A DNA stretch of 64,000 nucleotides from NCBI RefSeq assembly GCF_015627125.1, contig NZ_VTDO01000004.1, positions 1-64,000 of the forward strand, read 5' to 3'. Both the position numbers and the translations under genes were made by a program. Below the pieces are notes generated by a model. The model did no database searches. It was given only the letters and a program-made list of their open reading frames with translations, and was not told the origin of the DNA. The stretch comes from Acinetobacter rathckeae. GTDB taxonomy: Bacteria > Pseudomonadota > Gammaproteobacteria > Pseudomonadales > Moraxellaceae. Position 1 is the first letter of the stretch. Every line of letters begins with the position of its first letter. Positions 8,586 to 18,431 of this stretch are shown in pieces.

Positions 8586-10112
8586 TTAATCTTCTAGCTG
8601 TGCTGCCATCGCTTTCACACGGTTAACATCTGCTTTAGCAACTTTTGCAACACCAGTACCATACTCAGGGTCTGCTTTATACAAGAATGATGCGATTTTA
8701 TACTTCGCTTGTTCATCTGCACCTGCTAAAGCACCACCAAAGTTTTGAATAAGGTCTTTACGGTCTGCTACTGAGAATGAGCGGTATAACTCACCTGCTT
8801 GTTTAAAGTTTTGCTCTTTTTGAATTTTCGCTTGTTGTGTTGTACCCGATAATGGCAACTGACTGTAACGTGCGTAAGCCGCTTGTGGGCGAGGCTGACG
8901 TGCGCTTGGCTCGTAGTTGACATCTGATGTGGTTTGGTTGATGTTCATCGCACCATCTTGGTTACCATTGTTGGTTTTAACCACAGGGCGGTTGATGGGT
9001 AGGCTCAGGCCATTTGCGCCAATACGGTACATTTGTGTGTCTGCATAAGAGAACAAACGACCTTGTAGTAAACGGTCTTCCGAAGGCTCAATCCCCGGCA
9101 CAATATTAGACGGTGCCATTGCCACTTGTTCGGTTTCTTGGAAGAAGTTTTCTACATTTTTATTGAGTACCATTTGACCAATTTTATGTTCGGGAATATT
9201 TGGCCAAATTTTGGTGGCATCTAATGGGTTAAAGTCAAACTTAGCCAAGTCTTCGGGGTTCAACACTTGAATGTATAAATCCCATTTCGGGTATTCACCA
9301 CGGTTAATGCTGTTCACTAAGTCTGTGGTCATGTGGCTAAAGTCTTGCCCTTGAACCACAGGTACTTCTTTAGGTGTGAGGTTTTTTGTGCCTTGTAGAC
9401 TTTTCCAATGGAATTTCACATAGTGGACTTGGCCTTGTGCATTGACAAATTTATAGGCATGTACGCCGTTACCATCCATAAAACGGTAACTTACAGGTGT
9501 ACCGTTGTTTGAAAGTAATTCCGTTAACGTGCGTGTTGCTTCTGGAATGTGTTGGAAAAAGTCAAAAGTACGTGACATATCACCAAGGTTAGTTTTCGGG
9601 CTTGGTTTAAATGCATGAACCATGTCTGGGAATTTAATCGCATCACGAATAAAGAACGTTGGGAAATTATTACCCACTAAGTCCCAGTTGCCTTCTTGTG
9701 TATAAAACTTAGTGGCAAAACCACGAGGGTCACGTAACGTTTCTGGAGAATGATTACCATGTACTACAGATGAAAAACGAACAAATACAGGTGTTTGCGT
9801 GCCTGGTTTAAATACTTGGGCCATGGTTAAGTTGGAAATATCTGCTGATGGGGTAAATACACCATGTGCACCTGTACCACGGGCATGTACGACACGCTCA
9901 GGAATACGCTCACGGTCAAAGCGTTGTAGTTTCTGAATAAGTTGAACATCTTGTAGCAACGTTGGCCCATTTGCACCCGCCGTTTGTGAGTTTTGGTTAT
10001 CACCGACAGGTGCACCATTATCACGGGTAAGTACATTTGCTGCCATAATCTGTGATGAAAATAGGCTAGGGGCAATAAGTATTGCACAGGCAATCGCATT
10101 CTTTAAATACAT
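8586..10112 (-). CDS. Secreted monofunctional haem catalase
   Basis: Decomposes hydrogen peroxide. The 508-residue product begins with a Sec signal peptide (MYLKNAIACAILIAPSLFSSQIMAA), which makes it periplasmic, like KatB-type catalases. Catalase core landmarks are present: RFDRERIPERVVHARGTGAHGVF with the distal His, FVRFSSVVHGNHSPETLRDPRGFATKFYT, NFPTFFIRDAIKFPDMVHAFKP with the Asn, and the proximal haem-ligand region LLQGRLFSYADTQMYRIG with its Tyr. The size fits small-subunit catalases. The ankyrin gene follows it behind a terminator. An AT-rich promoter region precedes it; no convincing OxyR site was recognised. katA and katB naming cannot be separated by sight. Confidence 0.95.
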   Translation of the reverse strand: MYLKNAIACAILIAPSLFSSQIMAANVLTRDNGAPVGDNQNSQTAGANGPTLLQDVQLIQKLQRFDRERIPERVVHARGTGAHGVFTPSADISNLTMAQVFKPGTQTPVFVRFSSVVHGNHSPETLRDPRGFATKFYTQEGNWDLVGNNFPTFFIRDAIKFPDMVHAFKPSPKTNLGDMSRTFDFFQHIPEATRTLTELLSNNGTPVSYRFMDGNGVHAYKFVNAQGQVHYVKFHWKSLQGTKNLTPKEVPVVQGQDFSHMTTDLVNSINRGEYPKWDLYIQVLNPEDLAKFDFNPLDATKIWPNIPEHKIGQMVLNKNVENFFQETEQVAMAPSNIVPGIEPSEDRLLQGRLFSYADTQMYRIGANGLSLPINRPVVKTNNGNQDGAMNINQTTSDVNYEPSARQPRPQAAYARYSQLPLSGTTQQAKIQKEQNFKQAGELYRSFSVADRKDLIQNFGGALAGADEQAKYKIASFLYKADPEYGTGVAKVAKADVNRVKAMAAQLED

Positions 10113-10372
10113 GTTTTTCCTGACATATCTGCTGGGTTGTTTCGTGATTCTAGTGATTTTTTTATAATTTTAAAATTAGATTATATTTGTTTTATTGATT
10201 GTTATAAACGATTGATAAAATATGGTTTTTTTTAAATGTGCTAAGCCCAGTTGTTTTAAAAGATTTTTATTTTACAAGAATAAAGAGAAGGTCTCTATTT
10301 GGGTATTGAGTCCATTTTTTAATATTTTTTTTAATGATGGTCGCGGTTTGATTTAAGGAAAGCCAAATGGCT

Positions 10373-11314
10373 TTACCTTAAATTGATCTCGATACTGCTA
10401 TGTACAATTGGGGTGTACCTTGTAATGAGTGACTTGATTTGTTGTGGTGTGAGTGTCGCTTGGTGCGTGTCTAGTGCAATAATACATGCATATTTTTTTG
10501 CACCGACTTGCCACAGATGTAAGTCTGTCACTTGTAAATAATCATATTTTTCTAGCTCTTGTAAAATTTGTGTGGTTAAGGGGTTATCCATTTCTGCATC
10601 TAGTAGTATTTTAGATGTTTGTTGCATGAGTCCCCATGACCATTTAGCGACAACAACTGCACCAACAATTCCAAGTATTGCATCTAGAAAATCCCATCCT
10701 AAATACTTACCAGAAAAAAGCGCAATAATTGCAAAAACAGAGGTCGCCGCATCAGCAATGACGTGCAAAAAGGCTGCTTTTTGGTTTAAATCTTCGTGAC
10801 CGTGACCGTGACCGTGACCGTGACCGTGACCGTGACCGTGACCGTCGTGGTGTTGTTCTTTCAATAACCAAGCACAAATCAGATTCACAATTAAGCCAAT
10901 ACAGGCCACCATAATGGCGTCGTTGTATTCGATAGCGACAGGATTAAACAAACGTTCTATAGAGCTAAATGCCATAATGATGGCAACAATCATTAAAATA
11001 ATTGCACTGCTATACGCTGCTAAAATTTCAATTTTCCAAGAACCAAAACAGAACCGTGAGTCTTTGGCGTAATGTTTTGCGGCATGGTAAGCAAAATAGG
11101 CGAGTCCGAGTGCCACCATATGAGAACTCATATGCCATCCATCGGCTAAGAGAGCCATTGAATTAAATAAAATACCCGTCATAATTTCAATGACCATCAT
11201 GATTGCCGTAAATAACGTTGCAATCAGTATTTTTCTTTGGGCCAGTGGATTACCGTGATCAAAGACATGCTCATGCTGAGATTGCACAAGTGTTGTTGAT
11301 GAAGCCTTTTTCAT
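10373..11314 (-). CDS. dmeF: CDF-family Co(II)/Ni(II) efflux transporter (DmeF-like)
   Basis: Inner-membrane cation diffusion facilitator with six predicted helices. Starting at ATG 11314 (MKKASSTTLVQ...) gives 313 residues. The N-terminal block EHVFDHGNPLAQRKI and the helix SMALLADGWHMSSHMVALGLAYFAYH carry the HxxxD-type metal-site residues typical of DmeF. A cytoplasmic loop near residue 175 holds eight consecutive Gly-His pairs, encoded by the tandem hexamer at 10795-10842. The C-terminal domain (DLHLWQVGAKKYACIIAL) is the CDF dimerisation fold. It is divergent from dmeR, with a shared operator at 11329-11353 in the gap, so it is presumably derepressed by Co/Ni. A longer start at 11386 would overlap dmeR and the operator. 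Confidence 0.88.
   Translation of the reverse strand: MKKASSTTLVQSQHEHVFDHGNPLAQRKILIATLFTAIMMVIEIMTGILFNSMALLADGWHMSSHMVALGLAYFAYHAAKHYAKDSRFCFGSWKIEILAAYSSAIILMIVAIIMAFSSIERLFNPVAIEYNDAIMVACIGLIVNLICAWLLKEQHHDGHGHGHGHGHGHGHGHEDLNQKAAFLHVIADAATSVFAIIALFSGKYLGWDFLDAILGIVGAVVVAKWSWGLMQQTSKILLDAEMDNPLTTQILQELEKYDYLQVTDLHLWQVGAKKYACIIALDTHQATLTPQQIKSLITRYTPIVHSSIEINLR
10795..10842. repeat. Tandem hexanucleotide repeat (CGTGAC)8 inside dmeF
   Basis: Eight perfect copies of CGTGAC, giving (Gly-His)8 on the minus strand. The repeat unit is a multiple of three, so copy-number changes stay in frame and would only alter the length of the metal-binding loop. Confidence 0.97.
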
Positions 11315-11328
11315 TGTTGAAAACACTA

Positions 11329-11353
11329 ATATACTATACCCCATATAGTATAT
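11329..11353. promoter_or_regulatory. Operator of the RcnR/DmeR-type repressor
   Basis: Perfect inverted repeat ATATACTATA / TATAGTATAT separated by CCCCA, centred in the 63-base gap between dmeF and dmeR. The layout (A/T-rich TACT...AGTA arms around a C/G tract) is characteristic of CsoR/RcnR/FrmR-family operators. It can serve both divergent promoters. Confidence 0.85.
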
Positions 11354-11377
11354 ATTTTTCTGGAGGGTGTCTACTTT

Positions 11378-11644
11378 ATGAGTCACTTACATAATGATCG
11401 GAAAATTATTAACCGTATTAATCGATTGCAAGGTCAAGTCAATGCAGTGCATAAAACTGTGCATGACAAAGACAAAGAGTGTTTAGAAGTATTACAACAA
11501 GTTGCTGCTGTGAAAGGGGCAGTGAATGGTTTAATGAATGAATTGATAGAAGCACATTTAAGAAATCATGTACTTCAGGCAGATACCTATGATGCGACTG
11601 AAGTTGAAGAATTCTTTAAACTACTCAAAAAATATCGGGAATAA
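11378..11644 (+). CDS. dmeR: Metal-responsive repressor, CsoR/RcnR/FrmR family (DmeR-like)
   Basis: An 88-residue all-helical repressor of the DUF156 family. It shows the family pattern RINRLQGQVNAVHKTV...ECLEVLQQVAAVKGAVNGLMNELIEAHLRNHV, with His3 or His5 near the N-terminus, a Cys near residue 35 and His residues near 60-64 available as metal ligands, as in RcnR-type Ni/Co sensors. GGAGG at 11362-11366 is the ribosome site. It is divergent from the dmeF transporter around a shared operator. A formaldehyde-type FrmR is possible by fold, but the transporter neighbour and the N-terminal His favour a Co/Ni sensor. Confidence 0.87.
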   Translation: MSHLHNDRKIINRINRLQGQVNAVHKTVHDKDKECLEVLQQVAAVKGAVNGLMNELIEAHLRNHVLQADTYDATEVEEFFKLLKKYRE

Positions 11645-11659
11645 AAATATTCCCGATAT
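11625..11659 (-). terminator. Terminator of ppc, overlapping the 3' end of dmeR
   Basis: Perfect 12-bp stem ATATCGGGAATA/TATTCCCGATAT (11632-11643, 11648-11659) with loop AAAA. On the minus strand it is followed by six T. The left arm encodes the last codons and stop of dmeR, so two convergent genes share the bases. Confidence 0.85.
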
Positions 11660-11683
11660 GTGAAAAAGTGACTTTACACAGTG

Positions 11684-14368
11684 TTAACCTGTATTACGCA
11701 AGCCTGCGGCAATACCTGTAATACTGACCATGAGGGCATGGTCTACAGGACTATGTTCAGCCTGATGATGGTTTAGGTAGTCTCTACGACGACGCATGAG
11801 TTCCGCTTGTAACAGGTGCAATGGCATGAGGTAGGTTTTACGTACACGCATGGCTTGATCTAACACTTCGTTTTGACTCAAGAGTTCAGACTCACCAATT
11901 AAGCGTAATAACGTGTCGATTGCATCTTGTAAGCGTTGGCGAAGCTCTTGGCCGAGTATATGCAGATTTGGGTTATCTGTTAAACGCATTTCATAGTACT
12001 GTGCAACTTCTGCATCAGATTTAGATAAGACCATTTCGAGCATATCAATGAGGGTCTTAAAGTACGGCCATTGCTCTAGCATTTCATCTAGCTGTGCTTT
12101 TTTATTTTCATCAAGCACTTCATCTAATGCTGCACCTGTACCTAACCAAGCAGGAAGCATTAAACGGATTTGTGTCCATGCAAATACCCAAGGAATAGCA
12201 CGTAAGGATTCAATACCACCGCTGACTTTACGTTTTGCAGGGCGTGAACCTAGCGGAAGCATTTGCAGTTCAAGCTCAGGAGTAACTGTACGTAAATACT
12301 CTACAAAATATGGATTTTCTCGCACCGTTTGGCGATACAACTTGACTGATGTTTCAGTCATTTGATCCATTAAATCACGCCACTGTTGTTTAGGCACAGG
12401 TGGTGGAAGTAGGGTCGCTTCGAGTGTTGCAGCGGTATAAATTTCTAAGTTTTGTAGTGCAATGTCTTCTACACCAAACTTAAAGCGAATCATTTCACCT
12501 TGTTCAGTGACTCGAATTGCACCAGAAATAGAACCTGGTGGTTGCGAGTACAGTGCTTGTTGCGTTGGTGCACCACCACGGCTGATTGAACCGCCACGGC
12601 CATGGAACAGCGTTAAGCGAACATCGTGGGATTTCGCGACATCGGTCAGCTCTTCTTGTGCACGGTATTGTGCCCAATTGGCAGACATAAAGCCTGCATC
12701 TTTAGCCGAGTCTGAGTAGCCAATCATGACCTCATGTTTGCCTTGAATATGCTGTTTGTACCATTGCATATTAAACAGTGCGTCCATGGTTTCAGCCGCA
12801 CCATCTAAATCTTTGAGTGTTTCAAATAACGGTACAACACGTAATGGGTCTTCAATGCCTGCTTCTTTTTGTAAAAGTAATACCGCCAACACATCACTTG
12901 GATACTCGGCCATTGAAATAATATAAGCACCTAAGGAGTCTTTTGGTTGCTCTGCCAGTGTGCGCATGGTGGCAAACACTTCTTTCACATCTGGGTGATT
13001 AATGAGATCTTCTTCAGATGCTTGAATGACTTTAGGCAATAATGGACGCTTACTTTGTAGCTCATTGAGCAAAAAGTTTTGTCGTGCTTGTTCTGTCCAT
13101 GTATCGAAATGACCTAGACCTAAATACTCAGTAATGGCAGAAATGGCCTGACGATGGCGACCTGATTCTTGGCGAATATCCAGTCTGAGTAGTTCAATAC
13201 CAAAACAATGCACACGATGAATAAAGTCGAGCAAATTACCGTTGGCAATTTCAGCCAAGTTACAGTCATGGAGTGAGCGGTAACACAGCATGAGCGGGTC
13301 GAGTAAATCATTTTTATGGTGAATTAAACGTGCGTCATCATCTGCGGTTTTTTTGCCTTGCATTTTGTCTGCAAGCCATTGTCTAGTGACCAATAAACGC
13401 TCACGTGTGGCACGCAAATATTCACGGTAGGGTTCGGCATGGTCATTGCCTAATGCACTGCGTAACTCAGGCGTACACTCTTGAATAGACAATTCCCAGC
13501 GTAAGCTTTCTAAATCACGTAAGTAGAGGTCAGTGGCTTGCCAACGAGAAAACCAAAGCACTTGCTGTGTGACTTTGTGGGTCACATTCGGGTTGCCATC
13601 ACGGTCACCACCCATCCAAGAGGCGAAGCGAATTGGCGTGGCATCGATAGGTAAGCGTTGCCCACATTTGTCTTCAACAAGGTCACCGAGCTCACGAATA
13701 AAACGTGGCACAGCTTTCCACAGCGTTTGTTCAATGACCGCAAAGCCCCATTTTGCTTCATCTAACGGGGTTGGTTTTTGTTGGCGAATTTCATCGGTAT
13801 GCCATGCTGAACAAATCAGATGCTTAAGATTTTCAATGGTTTTTGTGCGCTGACTTGGCGTTAATTTTTTTTGGTCGAGCGTTTCTAGGCAACGGTTAAT
13901 GTTGTCGTATTTTTGAATCAGTGTACGGCGACTGACTTCAGTAGGATGTGCAGTAAGCACTAACTCAATGTTGAGGTCACATACTTGCTGAAACAGTTGT
14001 TCTTGGCTGATGTTGTTCTGCTTTAACTTGTCAAACAACGGCTGTAGCGGATTGGCCTGATTGGTTTTAATTTCGGCCTCACGGCGACTGCGAACCACAT
14101 GATATTGTTCTGCAATATTGGCAAACTTTAGAAAATGGGTAAATGCACGGGTAATTGGCAGAAACGCATCATCATCTAAATTTAAAAACAGGGCTTCAAG
14201 TTGTTTTTCAGCTTCGACTTGCCCATCGCTTGCATCTTTGGCAAGGGCACGAATTTGCTCCACTTGATTAAATAAATCCTCTCCGACATGCTTTTTGATG
14301 GTTTCCCCAAGTAAGTTACCCAGAAGGCGTACATCTTCACGAAGTGGAGTATCAACATTTGTTGCCAT
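11684..14368 (-). CDS. ppc: Phosphoenolpyruvate carboxylase
   Basis: Carboxylates PEP with bicarbonate to oxaloacetate, refilling the TCA cycle. 894 residues, close to the bacterial family length (~880-900). The catalytic motifs are all present: LTAHPTEVSRRTL with the active-site His, MGGDRDGNPNVT, the LTLFHGRGGSISRGGAP loop, and the invariant C-terminus GIAAGLRNTG. The ATG at 14368 is the natural start (MATNVDTPLREDVRLLGNLLGETIKKH). It is transcribed alone and converges on dmeR. Confidence 0.98.
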   Translation of the reverse strand: MATNVDTPLREDVRLLGNLLGETIKKHVGEDLFNQVEQIRALAKDASDGQVEAEKQLEALFLNLDDDAFLPITRAFTHFLKFANIAEQYHVVRSRREAEIKTNQANPLQPLFDKLKQNNISQEQLFQQVCDLNIELVLTAHPTEVSRRTLIQKYDNINRCLETLDQKKLTPSQRTKTIENLKHLICSAWHTDEIRQQKPTPLDEAKWGFAVIEQTLWKAVPRFIRELGDLVEDKCGQRLPIDATPIRFASWMGGDRDGNPNVTHKVTQQVLWFSRWQATDLYLRDLESLRWELSIQECTPELRSALGNDHAEPYREYLRATRERLLVTRQWLADKMQGKKTADDDARLIHHKNDLLDPLMLCYRSLHDCNLAEIANGNLLDFIHRVHCFGIELLRLDIRQESGRHRQAISAITEYLGLGHFDTWTEQARQNFLLNELQSKRPLLPKVIQASEEDLINHPDVKEVFATMRTLAEQPKDSLGAYIISMAEYPSDVLAVLLLQKEAGIEDPLRVVPLFETLKDLDGAAETMDALFNMQWYKQHIQGKHEVMIGYSDSAKDAGFMSANWAQYRAQEELTDVAKSHDVRLTLFHGRGGSISRGGAPTQQALYSQPPGSISGAIRVTEQGEMIRFKFGVEDIALQNLEIYTAATLEATLLPPPVPKQQWRDLMDQMTETSVKLYRQTVRENPYFVEYLRTVTPELELQMLPLGSRPAKRKVSGGIESLRAIPWVFAWTQIRLMLPAWLGTGAALDEVLDENKKAQLDEMLEQWPYFKTLIDMLEMVLSKSDAEVAQYYEMRLTDNPNLHILGQELRQRLQDAIDTLLRLIGESELLSQNEVLDQAMRVRKTYLMPLHLLQAELMRRRRDYLNHHQAEHSPVDHALMVSITGIAAGLRNTG

Positions 14369-14720
14369 AACACATTCCTTTATTGGAGTTTGATTTTTTA
14401 TTGACTAGAACGTCTGCCTCAATCCTTGAATTAACCATAGCAAATTTGGCAATAAAAACCTTTAGCTATTGGTCTAGCATGGACGATCTATAAGGTGGTT
14501 TTCCCTTTCAATTTAGCATAGCTGAAAATACAAGGAATGGGCGAAATAATTATTTACAGTTTGTAGGTCTTGATATGCGTTTTTATGACATTTTTTGTGA
14601 TTTTTAGATGATAAAATGCTGAAACTGTCCTATAGTAAACGGTAATCGATTGTGTTTAAAAAAGAAAGAAGCTCATCAGTCGATTCAACAAAAATCAAGA
14701 GTGAATAAGGTTTAAAAGAC
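14369..14720. other. Intergenic region between divergent ppc and a membrane-protein gene
   Basis: 352 AT-rich bases with the two divergent promoters. Nothing further could be recognised. Confidence 0.4.
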
Positions 14721-15098
14721 ATGGGGCAAAAAAGTATTCAACAGCAACGCCGTTTAATGACGTTGGCTTACGTGTGTATGTTTTTTGCTTTATTTACCGT
14801 GGTGACAGGTGTGTTAGCCTATGTATTGGCTTCTAAAGTCGCCAACAGCGATGGCACGGAAGTGTGGATTCAAACTCAAGCCCTCTGGGTGATGCGCAAT
14901 ACCACTTTATTTTTTGTGATTACTCTATTTGGTGGTTTATGGTTTAGCCCACTGTATTTTTACACGTGGGATGCTTACCAATGGGTGACTGGTGTGACCA
15001 TTGTGGGTGTGATTTTTTGTTTTATTGCATGGATGCTTTTACTGAACGCATTTTGCAAAGGCTTTTTTAAATACTTAAAGCACAAAGCTGTTTTTTAG
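14721..15098 (+). CDS. Small integral membrane protein, uncharacterised
   Basis: 125 residues with three clear hydrophobic helices (about 14-36, 58-80 and 88-110) and a Lys-rich, probably cytoplasmic C-terminus (KGFFKYLKHKAVF). The layout resembles small DUF4870-like membrane proteins, but I cannot confirm the family. An AAGG stretch precedes the ATG. It lies 107 bases upstream of dnaJ in the same direction and may share transcription with it. No function can be assigned. Confidence 0.7.
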   Translation: MGQKSIQQQRRLMTLAYVCMFFALFTVVTGVLAYVLASKVANSDGTEVWIQTQALWVMRNTTLFFVITLFGGLWFSPLYFYTWDAYQWVTGVTIVGVIFCFIAWMLLLNAFCKGFFKYLKHKAVF

Positions 15099-15205
15099 AA
15101 ATTTATCTTTTTATCTATTTTTACCCTTTAAAAATATCGAGATGCCCCAAAGATACCAATTAAGTTTTGTATCTATTTTGAATTCCGTAAGGAGCGTCGC
15201 CGATT

Positions 15206-16327
15206 ATGGCTAAGCGTGATTATTATGAAGTTTTAGCTGTTGCTAAAACCGCAAGTGATGATGAAATTAAAAAAGCCTACCGCAAGTTGGCGATGAAGTA
15301 TCATCCAGACCGTAACCCAGATAACCCAGAAGCTGAAGAAAAATTCAAAGAGGCAACAGAAGCCTACGACATTCTTTCTAATGCTGAAAAACGTAGCATG
15401 TATGACCGCATGGGACACAATGCATTTGAAGGCGGTGGCGCAGGTGGTGGCTTTGGCGGCGGTGGTTTTGGTGGCGGTTTTAGCGCAGAAGATATCTTTA
15501 GCCAATTTGGCGATATTTTCGGTGGTGGTCGCCGTCAGCAACAACGTCAGCGTACAGGTTCAGACTTACGTTATGTACTTGAGCTGTCTTTGGAAGAAGC
15601 CGTTAAAGGCGTGAAAAAAACCATTACTTTTACAGCACCTGCGCCGTGTAGCTCATGTGATGGTAAAGGTTCTGAAAATCCAAAAGATGTTGAAACTTGT
15701 CCTACCTGTCATGGTGCGGGTCAAGTGCGTATACAACAAGGATTTTTTGCTGTACAACAAACCTGTAGTACTTGCCATGGTTTAGGCAAAATTATTAAAA
15801 ACCCATGTAAAACCTGTCATGGTGCAGGGGTTAAAGACCGTCAACAAACTTTAGAAGTGACCATTCCTGCAGGTGTTGATAATGGCGATCGTGTTCGCTT
15901 AACAGGCAAAGGCGAAGCCATTCGTGATGGTCAAGCAGGTGACTTATACGTTGAAGTAGCTGTGCGAGAGCATGAAGTATTCCAACGTGATGGTGCAGAC
16001 TTGTATATGGATGTGCCTGTAAATATTGTTGATGCGACTTTAGGTAAAGAGATTGAAATTCCAACCCTAGATGGTCGTTTGAGCCTTAAAATTCCTGAAG
16101 GTACACAAAGTGGAAAAGTATTCCGCTTACGTGGTAAAGGGGTTCGTCCTGTTCGTGCAAGTATGGTCGGTGACTTACTTTGCCGTGTTGTGGTGGAAAC
16201 ACCTGTTAACCTGACAAGTCGTCAACGTGAACTCTTTAAAGCGTTACAAGAGACAATGGAAGGCGGTAGTTCAGAAAAACAAGATGGCGAAAAGAAAAAA
16301 TCGTTTATTGATCGCTTATTTGATTAA
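15206..16327 (+). CDS. dnaJ: Chaperone DnaJ (Hsp40)
   Basis: Co-chaperone that stimulates DnaK ATPase and delivers unfolded proteins. The 373 residues contain a J domain (1-70, with [11 protein letters not shown] carrying HPD), a Gly/Phe-rich linker (~73-110), four zinc-binding repeats ([32 protein letters not shown]; ~147-210) and the beta-rich substrate-binding C-terminal domains. AAGGAG precedes the ATG. dnaK is not adjacent, unlike in many gammaproteobacteria. A strong terminator follows. Confidence 0.98.
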   Translation: MAKRDYYEVLAVAKTASDDEIKKAYRKLAMKYHPDRNPDNPEAEEKFKEATEAYDILSNAEKRSMYDRMGHNAFEGGGAGGGFGGGGFGGGFSAEDIFSQFGDIFGGGRRQQQRQRTGSDLRYVLELSLEEAVKGVKKTITFTAPAPCSSCDGKGSENPKDVETCPTCHGAGQVRIQQGFFAVQQTCSTCHGLGKIIKNPCKTCHGAGVKDRQQTLEVTIPAGVDNGDRVRLTGKGEAIRDGQAGDLYVEVAVREHEVFQRDGADLYMDVPVNIVDATLGKEIEIPTLDGRLSLKIPEGTQSGKVFRLRGKGVRPVRASMVGDLLCRVVVETPVNLTSRQRELFKALQETMEGGSSEKQDGEKKKSFIDRLFD

Positions 16328-16338
16328 TGTGATTACAT

Positions 16339-16370
16339 AAAAAAAACCTGCCTAAATGGCAGGTTTTTTT
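16339..16370 (+). terminator. Rho-independent terminator after dnaJ
   Basis: AAAACCTGCC, loop TAAAT, GGCAGGTTTT with flanking A and T runs; begins about 12 bases after the dnaJ stop. Confidence 0.93.
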
Positions 16371-16434
16371 ATTATCAGAACATACACGGCTTGAGTTTTG
16401 TTATAGTAAAGCGCATTAAAAATAGATCATTTAG

Positions 16435-17265
<831 letters not shown>

Positions 17266-17279
17266 TACATTGTAAAGCC

Positions 17280-17322
17280 ACATGCTTTGCTCCTTATTGG
17301 GGCAAGGCATGTTATTTTTTAT
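17280..17322 (+). terminator. Rho-independent terminator after dapB
   Basis: 14-base arms (17280-17293 and 17299-17312, ACATGC... / ...GCATGT) pair with two G-U pairs around a TTATT loop, followed by TATTTTTT. Confidence 0.85.
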
Positions 17323-17413
17323 ACAATTTTTATTTCTAAATGTATTCGTCAATCCGTTGTCACAGTTGGTGGTTAAGCTAACGCTCAATATCAAACCAAT
17401 TTGAACAACTGCT

Positions 17414-17941
17414 ATGATTTTAAGAAATAATGTAGAAATTATTGCTGAGCAAGTGGTGTTGCGTGTGTTCACAGAACATGATGCAGAAGAGGCCTTTGAT
17501 GCCATTACTCCTAATTTAGCCAAATTTATGAGTTGGGAACCACCTAAAGACCTGTATGATTTTGAAAAAGTATGGCGAGCATGGGCTGATCATTTAAAAA
17601 AAGGCTCTGAAATTGTTTTTGCTGTACGTGACCGTAAAGATAATGAGTTTTTAGGGCTTGTTGGGTTACACCGAATTTTGATTGACCCTAGAATAGGCGT
17701 GTGGATTAAAGAAAAACGTCATAGCCAAGGGTATGGTACTGCTGCTGTACAAGCACTGATGGAGTGGGCATCTTTAGAGTTAGAGGTTGATCAGTTTACT
17801 TATCTTGTGGCTGATGAAAACCTAGCAAGCCAGAAAATTGCTATTGCGCTTGGTGGTATTAAAAATGGCTATACATTATGCTCAAAGTATAATGCACAGA
17901 TTTATAAAATTATGTTTCCTGCAAAACGTGTTTGTGCTTAA
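17414..17941 (+). CDS. GNAT-family N-acetyltransferase (RimJ/RimL-like)
   Basis: 175 residues of the Acetyltransf_3 type: NVEIIAEQVVLRVFTEHDAEEAFDAI at the N-terminus, the central strands EFLGLVGLHRILIDPRIGVWI, then KEKRHSQGYGTAAVQALMEWA, which carries the acetyl-CoA pyrophosphate loop (QGYGTA). The C-terminal NLASQKIAIALGGIK block is the usual N-xxS-xxxxxxlGF equivalent. The substrate is unknown. It is monocistronic between dapB and a small lipoprotein gene. Confidence 0.85.
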   Translation: MILRNNVEIIAEQVVLRVFTEHDAEEAFDAITPNLAKFMSWEPPKDLYDFEKVWRAWADHLKKGSEIVFAVRDRKDNEFLGLVGLHRILIDPRIGVWIKEKRHSQGYGTAAVQALMEWASLELEVDQFTYLVADENLASQKIAIALGGIKNGYTLCSKYNAQIYKIMFPAKRVCA

Positions 17942-18088
17942 TATCTTTTGATGAAAAGTATTTTTATTATTGTTACCTACTCCATATTTTTTGCAAAACC
18001 TAAAAGCCTTTGAAGTAAAGCGTCCGGTGCTTTTGCGTTTATTTGATAGTAATATAATATATCTTATGGTCAGATTTTTAAGAGATAA

Positions 18089-18328
18089 ATGCAAAAAATT
18101 ATATGGATGGCGATCACTGTAGGTGTTTTGGCATCATGTAGTACAGTTCAACATAATGGCTCACAAACCCCTGAAAGCGTCGCAATTCAAAAAATAGAAA
18201 ATGAATTGAAATACCCAAATAAAAAAAATGACTCGTATACGCAACCTTGTGGTATCTATAATAAAGCCAATAAAGATGGTACTGTTGAAAAAAGAGCACA
18301 GCTTTCACCTTTTGGTGGACGATGCTAG
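18089..18328 (+). CDS. Small putative lipoprotein
   Basis: 79 residues with a lipoprotein signal: MQKIIWMAITVGVLASC, cleavage before Cys17, so it is probably lipid-anchored. The mature part is short and polar, with two further Cys (TQPCGIY and the C-terminal GGRC) that could form a disulfide. No family recognised. AAGAGATAA precedes the ATG. Confidence 0.7.
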   Translation: MQKIIWMAITVGVLASCSTVQHNGSQTPESVAIQKIENELKYPNKKNDSYTQPCGIYNKANKDGTVEKRAQLSPFGGRC

Positions 18329-18340
18329 TCATCGGTTCAT

Positions 18341-18431
18341 TTAGGGCGTTATTTTTCTTTAAAAAAATAACCTAAAATGAAGTCTAACAGGGTTAGACGA
18401 TGTATATTTCATCAATAAAATAACGCCTTAA
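18341..18431. repeat. 91-bp element with 15-bp terminal inverted repeats
   Basis: TTAGGGCGTTATTTT (18341-18355) and AAAATAACGCCTTAA (18417-18431) are inverted repeats with 14 of 15 matches. Between them sits a second hairpin, GTCTAAC-AGG-GTTAGAC (18382-18398). The size and termini suggest a small non-autonomous element (MITE-like) or a structured RNA. No coding potential. Confidence 0.5.

Noticed and set aside
10795..10842. CRISPR or origin-type iterons
   Set aside because: Simple hexamer repeat inside a coding sequence, explained by the Gly-His loop.
11315..11386. Longer DmeF start overlapping dmeR
   Set aside because: It would cover the shared operator and the first dmeR codons; the ATG at 11314 keeps all conserved residues.
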